Positions 53,908-61,705 of a stretch of DNA of 64,000 nucleotides are shown here, piece by piece. The position numbers and the translations under genes were made by a program. The notes under the pieces were generated by a model. It saw only the letters and a program-made list of their open reading frames with translations. It did not search any database and had not been told where the DNA came from. Source of the stretch: Xaviernesmea oryzae (lineage in GTDB: Bacteria > Pseudomonadota > Alphaproteobacteria > Rhizobiales > Rhizobiaceae). Each line of letters starts with the position of its first letter. Within the stretch, counting starts at the first letter, position 1. The stretch is taken from the NCBI RefSeq assembly GCF_900177415.1, contig NZ_FXAF01000006.1, positions 396,001-460,000 of the forward strand, given 5' to 3'.

Positions 53908-55533
53908 ATGCTGGGTCCGTCAGGCCATCAGGATACGTTTGCCCGCGACAATCTCCCCCCGTTCGATCAGTGGCCGGAGATCAGGCTCGAAGGCTTCGAA
54001 TACCCGGAATGGGTGAATGCGGCGGTCGAACTGACCGATCGAATGGTGGAGAAGGGCTTCGGTGATCACACCGCCCTCATCGGCAACGGACGCCGCCGCA
54101 CCTACAAGGAACTCGCCGACTGGACGAACCGCATCGCCCGTGCGTTGACCGAGGATTATGGTCTCAAGCCCGGCAACCGCGTTCTGATCCGCTCCGCCAA
54201 CAACCCCGCCATGGTCGCCTGCTGGCTGGCGGCGACGAAGGCGGGTGCGGTCGTGGTCAACACCATGCCGATGCTGCGGTCCGGCGAGCTTGCGAAGATC
54301 ATCGACAAGGCTGAGGTCTCCATGGCGCTTTGCGATACGCGCCTGATGGACGAGCTGGTGTCCTGCGCCAAGGAGAGCGGGTTCCTGAAGCAGGTGATAG
54401 GCTTCGACGGCACGGCCAATCATGACGCGGAGCTCGATCGCGCGGCGCTGAACAAGCCGGTGCGCTACGACGCCGTGAAGACCGGCCGCGACGACGTGGC
54501 GCTGCTCGGCTTTACCTCCGGTTCCACCGGCGTGCCGAAAGCGACGATGCATTTCCACCGCGATATCCTGATCATCGCGGATGCCTATGCGAAGGAAGTG
54601 CTCGACGTGACGCCGGATGACGTCTTCGTGGGCTCTCCACCGCTTGCATTCACCTTCGGTCTCGGCGGCCTTGCGGTCTTCCCGCTGCGTTTCGGCGCTG
54701 CTGCAACGCTTCTGGAGCAGGCGACGCCGCCGAAGATGATCGAGATCATCGAGACCTACAAGGCGACGATCAGCTTCACGGCCCCCACCGCCTATCGCGC
54801 CATGCTGGCGGCAATGGATGCCGGTGCCGATCTCTCCTCGCTTCGCATCGCCGTTTCGGCCGGCGAGACGCTGCCCGGCCCCGTCTTCGAGGAATGGGTG
54901 AAGAAGACAGGCAAGCCGATCCTCGACGGTATCGGCGCCACCGAAATGCTGCATATCTTCATTTCGAACCACCTGGGGGATGCCAGGCCCGCCTGCACCG
55001 GCAAGCCGCTGACCGGCTACGAGGCGATCGTCGTCGACGACGGCATGAACGAGGTTCCGCGCGGCACGATCGGCCGGCTGGCGGTCAAGGGGCCGATCGG
55101 CTGCCGGTACCTGGCCGACGAACGGCAGAAGGATTACGTCAAGGGCGGCTGGAACATCACGGGCGATTCCTTCGTGCAGGATGAAGACGGCTATTTCCAC
55201 TTCGCCGCCCGCTCCGACGACATGATCATCTCCGCCGGCTACAACATCGCCGGGCCTGAGGTGGAAGCGGCCCTTTTGAAGCACGAGGCGGTGCTGGAAT
55301 GCGCCGTGATTGGCGTGCCGGACGATGCCCGCGGCATGATCGTTGAGGCGCACGTCGTTCTCGCGGATCCTTCGGCTGCCTGTGATGCCCTGGCGAAACT
55401 GCTCCAGGAGCATGTGAAGAACGTCATCGCGCCGTACAAATATCCGCGCTCGATCGTCTTCGCCGAGGCTCTGCCGAAGACCGAATCCGGCAAGATCCAG
55501 CGTTTTCGGCTGAAGCGGAAACTGTCGGCGTAA
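53908..55533 (+). CDS. Benzoate/2-aminobenzoate-type CoA ligase
   Basis: AMP-forming aryl-CoA ligase, 541 residues. P-loop FTSGSTGVPKATMHFHRDIL, adenylate motif GIGATEMLHIFISN, hinge YVKGGWNITGDSF and the terminal lysine in LPKTESGKIQRF. The early TFARDNLPPFDQWPE is typical of benzoate-CoA and 2-aminobenzoate-CoA ligases. The start at 53908 has a GGGGAA site 7-8 bases upstream; an ATG at 53878 and an earlier one at 53761 are possible but less conserved in type. It is followed by a LIV-type transporter, a usual pairing for aromatic acid uptake and activation. No ring-attacking enzyme is in view. Confidence 0.88.
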   Translation: MLGPSGHQDTFARDNLPPFDQWPEIRLEGFEYPEWVNAAVELTDRMVEKGFGDHTALIGNGRRRTYKELADWTNRIARALTEDYGLKPGNRVLIRSANNPAMVACWLAATKAGAVVVNTMPMLRSGELAKIIDKAEVSMALCDTRLMDELVSCAKESGFLKQVIGFDGTANHDAELDRAALNKPVRYDAVKTGRDDVALLGFTSGSTGVPKATMHFHRDILIIADAYAKEVLDVTPDDVFVGSPPLAFTFGLGGLAVFPLRFGAAATLLEQATPPKMIEIIETYKATISFTAPTAYRAMLAAMDAGADLSSLRIAVSAGETLPGPVFEEWVKKTGKPILDGIGATEMLHIFISNHLGDARPACTGKPLTGYEAIVVDDGMNEVPRGTIGRLAVKGPIGCRYLADERQKDYVKGGWNITGDSFVQDEDGYFHFAARSDDMIISAGYNIAGPEVEAALLKHEAVLECAVIGVPDDARGMIVEAHVVLADPSAACDALAKLLQEHVKNVIAPYKYPRSIVFAEALPKTESGKIQRFRLKRKLSA

Positions 55534-55686
55534 CCATGTTTCCTTGCGGTTGAATTTGGCCGCATGTGCGGAGTGGAAGTTTCCACGCAAATGTGGAAGG
55601 TAATGAAAACCTTCGGCGGATCGCTGGCCGCCGTCGGAAAAATGAAAAATATGGGAACGACACAACAACAAACGGGAGTTCGTCAC
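55534..55686. promoter_or_regulatory. Gap before the ABC binding protein with GTGGAA palindromes
   Basis: 153 bases. GTGGAA-GT-TTCCAC (55573-55586) is a perfect 6-2-6 palindrome, a third GTGGAA lies at 55593-55598, and CCGCA-TG-TGCGG (55560-55571) is a perfect 5-2-5 palindrome just before them. The cluster looks like a repressor site; the MarR protein at the end of the operon (60167) is the natural candidate. Confidence 0.5.
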
Positions 55687-56823
55687 ATGAAGAAAATGCT
55701 TGCTGCTGCCACGCTGGCGCTGAGCATGAGCACCTCCGGCCTCGCTTTCGCCGAACCGCTGAAGATCGGCATGATCACCACGCTTTCGGGCGGTGGCGCC
55801 GGCCTCGGCATCGATACGCGCGACGGCTTCATGCTGGCGATCAAGAATTCCGGCAACAAGGACATCACCGTCGTCACCGAAGACGACGCGCAGAAGCCGG
55901 AACTCGCCGTCCAGATCGCCGACAAGATGATCCAGAGCGACCAGGTGGATATCCTGACCGGCATCGTCTGGTCGAACCTTCTGATGGCGGTGGCTCCGAG
56001 TGCGGTCGCGCAGGGCAAGTTCTATGTTTCGACCAATGCGGCCCCGGCCGCGCTTGCCGGCGCCAACTGCAACAAGCTTTATTTCAACGCCGCCTATCAG
56101 AACGACAACCTGCACGAGGCGATGGGCGAATACGCCAATCGCGCTTACAAGAAGATGTTCATCCTCGCCCCGAACTATCCGGCCGGCAAGGATTCGCTGA
56201 CCGGCTTCAAGCGTTACTACAAGGGCGAACTCGCCGCCGAAGTCTATACCCAGGTCGGCCAGACGGACTATGCCGCCGAGATCGCACAGATGCGCGCTTC
56301 CGGCGCTGACGGCATCTTCGTCTTCCTGCCCGGCGGCATGGGCATCGCCTTCATGAAGCAGTTCGCCCAGTCGGGCGTGAACATCCCGGTCATGGGCCCG
56401 GGCTTCTCCTTCAGCCAGGACGTGCTGCCAGCGATCGGTGACGCTGCGCTCGGCGCAAAGGCCTCCGGCCAGTGGGCTCCGGATTTCGACAACGAGGCCA
56501 GCAAGAAGTTCCTGGCCGACTTCCAGAAGGAATACAATCGCCTGCCGTCGATCTACGCCGTCCAGGCCTATGACGCCGCGCAGCTCATCCTGTCGGCCGC
56601 CGCCAAGGCGAGCGTGAAGGACGCCGATGCCTTCGGTGCGGAACTCAAGAAGGCGGACATCCAGTCGCCGCGCGGCAATTTCAAGTTCAACATCAACCAG
56701 CATCCGATCCAGGACATCTACCTGACGGAAGTGATCAAGAAGGACGGCGTCCTCACCAACAAGACGGTCGAGAAGATTTTCACCGACCATGGCGACGCCT
56801 ATGCCAAAGACTGCAAGATCTAA
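55687..56823 (+). CDS. LIV-type ABC transporter substrate-binding protein
   Basis: 378 residues with a signal peptide (KKMLAAATLALSMSTSGLA, cut after AFA) and mature start EPLKIGMITTLSGGGAGLG, the type I fold (Peripla_BP_6) of branched-chain amino acid or aromatic acid binding proteins. LVGQTDYAAEIAQMRASGAD and QAYDAAQLIL are typical. It feeds the two permeases and two ATPases that follow; next to the CoA ligase, an aromatic acid is more likely than leucine. Confidence 0.92.
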   Translation: MKKMLAAATLALSMSTSGLAFAEPLKIGMITTLSGGGAGLGIDTRDGFMLAIKNSGNKDITVVTEDDAQKPELAVQIADKMIQSDQVDILTGIVWSNLLMAVAPSAVAQGKFYVSTNAAPAALAGANCNKLYFNAAYQNDNLHEAMGEYANRAYKKMFILAPNYPAGKDSLTGFKRYYKGELAAEVYTQVGQTDYAAEIAQMRASGADGIFVFLPGGMGIAFMKQFAQSGVNIPVMGPGFSFSQDVLPAIGDAALGAKASGQWAPDFDNEASKKFLADFQKEYNRLPSIYAVQAYDAAQLILSAAAKASVKDADAFGAELKKADIQSPRGNFKFNINQHPIQDIYLTEVIKKDGVLTNKTVEKIFTDHGDAYAKDCKI

Positions 56824-56832
56824 GGTCTTCTC

Positions 56833-57756
56833 GTGACCGTTGCACTTGCTCTCGAGCAGTTGCTCAACGGCCTGCAGCTCGGCGTCATGTTGTTTCTCAT
56901 GGCCGCCGGGCTGACGCTGATCTTCGGCGTCATGGGCCTGATCAACCTCGCTCACGGCTCGCTCTACATGGTCGGCGCATTCGCCTGTGCGGCGACGGCG
57001 GCCTGGACCGGTTCGTTCTGGATCGGTCTGGTCGCGAGCCTCATCGCCGCGGCGGCGGCCGGTGCGATCGTCGAGCTCGTGGTCATCCGCAGGCTTTATG
57101 ATCGCGATCACCTCGACCAGGTGCTTGCGACCTTCGCGCTGATCCTGATGTTTTCGGAAGGCATGCGCTGGCTGTTCGGCTCGTTTCCGCTTTATCTGGA
57201 TATTCCTCCGCTGCTGCAGGGCGCGGTGCCGCTTCCGGGCGGCACGGAATATCCCGTCTATCGCCTGGCGATCATCGCAGCGGGTGCCCTGGTCGCTTTC
57301 GGGCTCTACCTGCTGATCTCCGGGACGCGGCTCGGCATGCGCATCCGTGCGGGCGAGAGCGATCGCGAGATGATCGGCGCCCTCGGCGTCGATATCCGCA
57401 CGCTCTATACCGTCGTCTTCGCGCTCGGCGCGGCACTCGCAGGTTTTGCCGGCGCCATGGTCGGCGCCATCCAGTCGGTACAGGTCGGCATGGGCGAACC
57501 GGTGCTGATCCTCGCCTTCGTGGTGATCGTCATCGGCGGCATCGGCTCGATCAAGGGCGCTTTGCTCGGCGCGCTGCTGGTCGGCGTCACCGATACGATG
57601 GGCCGCTTCCTGCTGCCGAAGCTGATGGCGCTCTTCGTCCCTCCGGCTCAGGCCGGCATGATCGGCGGCGCGGCCGCCTCGATGCTGATCTATATCGTCA
57701 TGGCGGTCATTCTGGCGGTGAAGCCGCGCGGCCTCTTCCCGGCAGCCCATGCGTGA
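56833..57756 (+). CDS. LIV-type ABC transporter permease (LivH-like)
   Basis: 307 residues, about eight membrane helices (LEQLLNGLQLGVMLFLMAAG, LTLIFGVMGLINLAHGSLYM). EAA-like GVDIRTLYTVVFALGAALAG is conserved. GTG start at 56833, 9 bases after the binding-protein stop. The next permease overlaps or follows closely. Forms the channel with the LivM-like partner. Confidence 0.93.
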   Translation: MTVALALEQLLNGLQLGVMLFLMAAGLTLIFGVMGLINLAHGSLYMVGAFACAATAAWTGSFWIGLVASLIAAAAAGAIVELVVIRRLYDRDHLDQVLATFALILMFSEGMRWLFGSFPLYLDIPPLLQGAVPLPGGTEYPVYRLAIIAAGALVAFGLYLLISGTRLGMRIRAGESDREMIGALGVDIRTLYTVVFALGAALAGFAGAMVGAIQSVQVGMGEPVLILAFVVIVIGGIGSIKGALLGALLVGVTDTMGRFLLPKLMALFVPPAQAGMIGGAAASMLIYIVMAVILAVKPRGLFPAAHA

Positions 57757-57763
57757 GGTCGGA

Positions 57764-58738
57764 ATGCTGAGCCGCGAAAACCTCGTCAATCTCGTTCTGG
57801 CCGCGACTCTGCTGGCGGTGCCGCTGGCAGCCAACGCGCTCGGCCAGCCTTTCTACGTGACGCTGGCGACCCGTATCGCCATCCTGGCGCTCGCCGCGAC
57901 CGGGCTGAACCTGGCGCTGGGTCTCGGCGGCCTCGTCTCCTTCGGACACGCGGCGTTCTTCGGGATCGGCGGTTATGCCGCCGGCATCCTGGCGACGCAC
58001 GGTTTTTCGGGGGACCCTCTGATCTTCGGTCTGCCCGGAACGAACCAGATGTGGGTGATCTGGATCGTCGCCGTAGTAGTTGCCGGCCTCGTCGGGCTGG
58101 CGATCGGCGCGATTAGCCTCCGGACATCAGGCGTCTATTTCATCATGATCACGCTCGCCTTCGCGCAGATGGTCTATTATTTCGCGGTCTCCTGGCCGGC
58201 CTACGGCGGCGAGGACGGGCTATCGATCCTCGTCCGGAACCAGTTTCCGGGCGTCATGACCATGCGGCCCCTGAGCTTCTTCCTGATCTGCTACGTGATC
58301 CTGTTGATCGGTATCGGCCTCTTCGCGCTGATCCGCGCCTCGCGGTTCGGCTCCGCCCTGCAGGCGGCGCGGCAGAACGAGGTGCGCGTCGCGACCGTCG
58401 GTATCGAGCCCTATCGTATCCGGCTGACGGGCTTCGTCATCTCGGCGATGATGACGGGCCTGGCAGGCGCACTGTTTGCCGATCTAAACCGCTTCGTCAG
58501 CCCGTCCATGCTTTCCTGGCACATGTCGGGGGAACTGATCGTGCTGATCATCCTCGGCGGCACTGGCCGGCTGTTCGGGCCTTTGGCGGGTGCGGCGCTC
58601 TACGTCGCCTTCGAATATGCGCTCGGCGGTTTGACCGAACGCTGGCAGTTCTTTCTCGGCCTGATCCTGCTCGTTGTGGTACTCTTCGCCCGTGGCGGCC
58701 TGCTTGGGCTTCTTGCCGGAAAGGCCAGACATGGTTGA
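57764..58738 (+). CDS. LIV-type ABC transporter permease (LivM-like)
   Basis: 324 residues, membrane permease (LVLAATLLAVPLAANALGQP, GLGGLVSFGHAAFFGIGGYA). EPYRIRLTGFVISAMMTGLA is the ATPase-coupling loop. The start at 57764 is preferred because GAGG stands 5 bases before it; an ATG at 57749 that overlaps the upstream stop has no clear ribosome site. The ATPase gene starts 8 bases before its stop. Confidence 0.92.
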   Translation: MLSRENLVNLVLAATLLAVPLAANALGQPFYVTLATRIAILALAATGLNLALGLGGLVSFGHAAFFGIGGYAAGILATHGFSGDPLIFGLPGTNQMWVIWIVAVVVAGLVGLAIGAISLRTSGVYFIMITLAFAQMVYYFAVSWPAYGGEDGLSILVRNQFPGVMTMRPLSFFLICYVILLIGIGLFALIRASRFGSALQAARQNEVRVATVGIEPYRIRLTGFVISAMMTGLAGALFADLNRFVSPSMLSWHMSGELIVLIILGGTGRLFGPLAGAALYVAFEYALGGLTERWQFFLGLILLVVVLFARGGLLGLLAGKARHG

Positions 58739-59480
58739 GCCGGTCCTTCAGATTTCCAACCTCGTGAAGAATTTCGGCGCGCTCCGGGCGACCGACGGGG
58801 TGACGCTCGATCTTCGCCCCGGCGAAATCCATGCGCTGATCGGCCCGAACGGTGCCGGCAAGTCGACGCTGATCCATCAGATCTGCGGCACGCTTCGGCA
58901 GGATTCGGGCTCGATCCGTTTCGCGGGGGAGGATGTCGGGGCGTTGAGCGTCGCCGGGCGTGCCCGGCTCGGCCTCGGCCGCACCTTCCAGGTCTCGTCG
59001 CTGGCGCCGGAGTTTTCCGCGCTTCGCAACGTCATGCTGGCGGTGCAGGCGAGGGAGGGTTCGAGCTTCCGTTTCTTCAAGCCCGTGATGCGCGACAAGG
59101 GCCTGATCGATACGGCCATGGCAATGCTGGAACGCGTCGGGCTGACGGCGCGCGCACGCATCCCCGCCGCCGAGCTCTCGCATGGCGAACGCCGCCAGCT
59201 CGAAATCGCCATGGCGCTCGCGCTGCAATCGAGGGCCTTCCTGCTGGACGAGCCGATGGCCGGCATGGGCCCGGAGGGCTCGAAGTCGCTGACGCGCTTT
59301 CTCGATACGCTGCGGAAGGAAGCGCCGATCCTTCTGGTCGAGCACGACATGGATGCGGTCTTCGCGCTCGCCGACCGCATCTCCGTGCTCGTCTACGGCC
59401 GCATCATAGCGACCGGCACGGTGGAGGAGATCCGCCGCGATCCGGCCGTGCGCACCGCCTATCTCGGAGATCACGCCTGA
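58731..59480 (+). CDS. LIV-type ABC transporter ATPase (LivG-like)
   Basis: 249 residues. Walker A GPNGAGKSTLIHQ, signature LSHGERRQLEIAM, Walker B AFLLDEPMAGMGP, the switch His in LVEHDMDAV. Overlaps the permease by 8 bases and the next ATPase by one (TGATG), so the subunits are made in step. One of two ATPases that drive the permease pair. Confidence 0.95.
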   Translation: MVEPVLQISNLVKNFGALRATDGVTLDLRPGEIHALIGPNGAGKSTLIHQICGTLRQDSGSIRFAGEDVGALSVAGRARLGLGRTFQVSSLAPEFSALRNVMLAVQAREGSSFRFFKPVMRDKGLIDTAMAMLERVGLTARARIPAAELSHGERRQLEIAMALALQSRAFLLDEPMAGMGPEGSKSLTRFLDTLRKEAPILLVEHDMDAVFALADRISVLVYGRIIATGTVEEIRRDPAVRTAYLGDHA

Positions 59481-60163
59481 TGCTGCTCGACGTCGCGAAG
59501 ATCGAAGCATTCTATGGCGCGAGCCAGGCGCTGTTCGGAGTCGACCTCTCGGTGGCGGAAGGCGAGGCCGTGGCGCTGATGGGCCGCAATGGCATGGGCA
59601 AGACGACGACGATCCGCGCCATCTGCAATCTCAACCCCCCGAGGGCCGGTAGGGTGAAGATCGGCGGCGTCGATATAAGGGGCAAGCGGCCGCATCACGT
59701 GGCGAAGCTCGGCATCGGCCTTGTGCCGGAAGGCCGCCGTTGCTTTCCCAATCTCACCGTGCGCGAAAACCTCGTAGCCGCCGCCCGGCCGGGCACATGG
59801 ACGCTGGAGCGCGTCAACGAACTTTTCCCCCGCCTTGAAGAGCGGCACGCACAGATGGCGCGTTCGCTTTCCGGCGGCGAGCAGCAGATGCTCGCGATCG
59901 GCCGTGCGCTGATGACCAATCCGCGCCTGCTGATCCTCGACGAGGCGACCGAGGGCCTTGCCCCGGTGATCCGGCAGGATATCTGGAAAGCCATACGGCG
60001 GCTGAAGGCGGAAGGCCTTTCGATTCTTGTGGTGGACAAGACGCTTTCGGAGCTTTTGCCGGTTGCGGATCGCTGCGTCATTCTGGAAAACGGAAAGAGC
60101 GCCTGGAGCGGCAAGCCCGCCGACCTGACGAGCGAACTGCAGGATCGATATCTCGGGGTGTAA
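59480..60163 (+). CDS. LIV-type ABC transporter ATPase (LivF-like)
   Basis: 227 residues. Walker A GRNGMGKTTTIRA, signature LSGGEQQMLAIGR, Walker B LLILDEATEGLAP, and VDKTLSELL in the switch region where LivF often has lysine instead of histidine after VD. Ends the transporter set; the MarR gene starts 4 bases later, so it belongs to the same transcript. Confidence 0.95.
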   Translation: MLLDVAKIEAFYGASQALFGVDLSVAEGEAVALMGRNGMGKTTTIRAICNLNPPRAGRVKIGGVDIRGKRPHHVAKLGIGLVPEGRRCFPNLTVRENLVAAARPGTWTLERVNELFPRLEERHAQMARSLSGGEQQMLAIGRALMTNPRLLILDEATEGLAPVIRQDIWKAIRRLKAEGLSILVVDKTLSELLPVADRCVILENGKSAWSGKPADLTSELQDRYLGV

Positions 60164-60166
60164 ACG

Positions 60167-60682
60167 ATGGATGGAGAAGCGGCGAGCGCCGATCTGGAAC
60201 TGATCGCCCACGGCCCGCACGGGAAGAACAAGCCTGAAACACGGCTGTGGTTGCGCATGCTCTCCACGACCAAGCTGATCACTACGGAAATCCGCCGCCG
60301 GCTGCGCGTCGAGTTCGGCGCGACGCTTCCCCAGTTCGACCTGATGGCGCAGCTCTATCGTGAAAAGGACGGCTTGAGGCTCGGCGAACTTTCCAAGCGC
60401 ACGATGGTCACCAACGGCAATGTCACCGGCCTGGTGGAAAGGCTGGAGGCGGACGGTCTTGTGCTGCGGGTAACGCCCGATGGAGACCGCCGCGTCACCG
60501 TCGCCAAGCTGACGCCGCGGGGAACGGAGCTTTTCGTCGCGATGGCGGCGGCCCACGAAGGCTGGCTGCGCGACATCATGGCGGATGTCGATCCGGCGGC
60601 GATCGCCTCATTGTGGTCGGAGATCGGCGCGGTGAAGGCATCCGCCAGCAACCATCTTTCCGGCGCCGCCTTCGAATTGTAA
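60167..60682 (+). CDS. MarR family regulator
   Basis: 171 residues. LWLRMLSTTKLITTEIRRRL, FDLMAQLYREKDGLRLGELS, TNGNVTGLVERLEADGLVLR and TPDGDRRVTVAKLTPRG give a textbook MarR winged helix with the DxRxxxV wing. Co-transcribed at the end of the ABC operon, as is common for MarR regulators of aromatic CoA pathways, whose effector is often the aryl-CoA. It is therefore a good candidate for the GTGGAA palindromes before the operon. Confidence 0.92.
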   Translation: MDGEAASADLELIAHGPHGKNKPETRLWLRMLSTTKLITTEIRRRLRVEFGATLPQFDLMAQLYREKDGLRLGELSKRTMVTNGNVTGLVERLEADGLVLRVTPDGDRRVTVAKLTPRGTELFVAMAAAHEGWLRDIMADVDPAAIASLWSEIGAVKASASNHLSGAAFEL

Positions 60683-60718
60683 GGCTCGTCCGGGCGCGGA
60701 ACGAATTCGGGGTGAAAG

Positions 60719-61648
60719 ATGGCAGACCTGCAGGCGATCGTCGACGAGATCCACGAGGAGCTGACGCCGCGGCTCGGCGAAGGCAAGGTCGCCGATTACA
60801 TCCCGCAGCTCGCCCATATCGACCCGAAGAAATTCGGTATGGCGATCGTCACCGTCGATGGCGAAATACATACGGCCGGCGATGCCGAGGTGCCCTTTTC
60901 GATCCAGAGCATTTCCAAGGTCTTCACCCTGACGCTGGCGCTCGGAAAGCATGGAGAAACCACCTGGAACCGCGTCGGCCGCGAGCCATCCGGCTCGGCC
61001 TTCAATTCGATCGTCCAGCTGGAGCATGAGGAAGGCAAGCCGCGCAACCCCTTCATCAACGCCGGTGCGATCGCCGTGAGCGATCTCGTGCTTGCGGGAC
61101 ATACGCCGCGCGAGGCGATCGGCGAGATCGTCCGTTTCGTGCGTTATCTTGCCGATGACGAGACCATCGCCATCGATCCTGATGTGGCGAAGTCGGAGCA
61201 GGCGACAGGTTACCGCAATTTCGCGCTCGCCAACTTCATGCGCTCCTTCGGCAAGCTCACCCACCCGGTGGAGCATGTGCTGGGCGTCTATTTTCATCAC
61301 TGCGCACTTGCCATGACCTGCACGCAGCTTGCCCGGTCCGGCCTTTTCCTGGCCGCATCCGGACGCAACCCGCTGACCGGGCACACCGTCGTATCCCGGC
61401 AGCGAGCACGGCGCATCAACGCGCTGATGCTCACCTGCGGCCATTATGACGGGTCGGGGGATTTCGCCTATCGCGTCGGCCTGCCGGGCAAGAGCGGCGT
61501 CGGCGGCGGCATCCTGGCTGTGGCGCCGGGCAAGGCATCGGTCGCGGTCTGGTCGCCTGGCCTCAATCGCAACGGTAATTCTTTGCTTGGCTCGCTGGCC
61601 CTGGAAATGCTCACGACGCGCACCGGCTGGTCGGTGTTCGGGCCCTGA
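60719..61648 (+). CDS. glsA: Glutaminase
   Basis: Glutaminase of the serine-dependent beta-lactamase-like family, 309 residues; converts glutamine to glutamate and ammonia. The catalytic Ser-x-x-Lys is S64-K67 in [28 protein letters not shown], the tyrosine in [16 protein letters not shown] and [12 protein letters not shown] are all typical. 36 bases after the MarR gene; probably the same transcript or with its own promoter. No clear link with aromatic uptake; it may be a passenger. Confidence 0.96.
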   Translation: MADLQAIVDEIHEELTPRLGEGKVADYIPQLAHIDPKKFGMAIVTVDGEIHTAGDAEVPFSIQSISKVFTLTLALGKHGETTWNRVGREPSGSAFNSIVQLEHEEGKPRNPFINAGAIAVSDLVLAGHTPREAIGEIVRFVRYLADDETIAIDPDVAKSEQATGYRNFALANFMRSFGKLTHPVEHVLGVYFHHCALAMTCTQLARSGLFLAASGRNPLTGHTVVSRQRARRINALMLTCGHYDGSGDFAYRVGLPGKSGVGGGILAVAPGKASVAVWSPGLNRNGNSLLGSLALEMLTTRTGWSVFGP

Positions 61649-61663
61649 CTTCGAGCAAATAAC

Positions 61664-61694
61664 AAAGGGCGGCGCCGCCGGCGCCGCCCCTTTT
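61664..61694. terminator. Terminator between glsA and glucose dehydrogenase
   Basis: GGGCGGCGCC, loop GCC, GGCGCCGCCC and then CTTTT, with AAA before: a 10-base stem between the convergent stops of glsA (+) and gcd (-). Confidence 0.88.
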
Positions 61695-61705
61695 GCGTCT
61701 CCGCC

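Noticed and set aside
53920-57834. A 1304-residue open frame on the minus strand
   Set aside because: It lies opposite the CoA ligase, binding protein and permease, which have clear domains. High G+C produces long antisense frames; this one is His/Arg/Asp-rich with no family motif.
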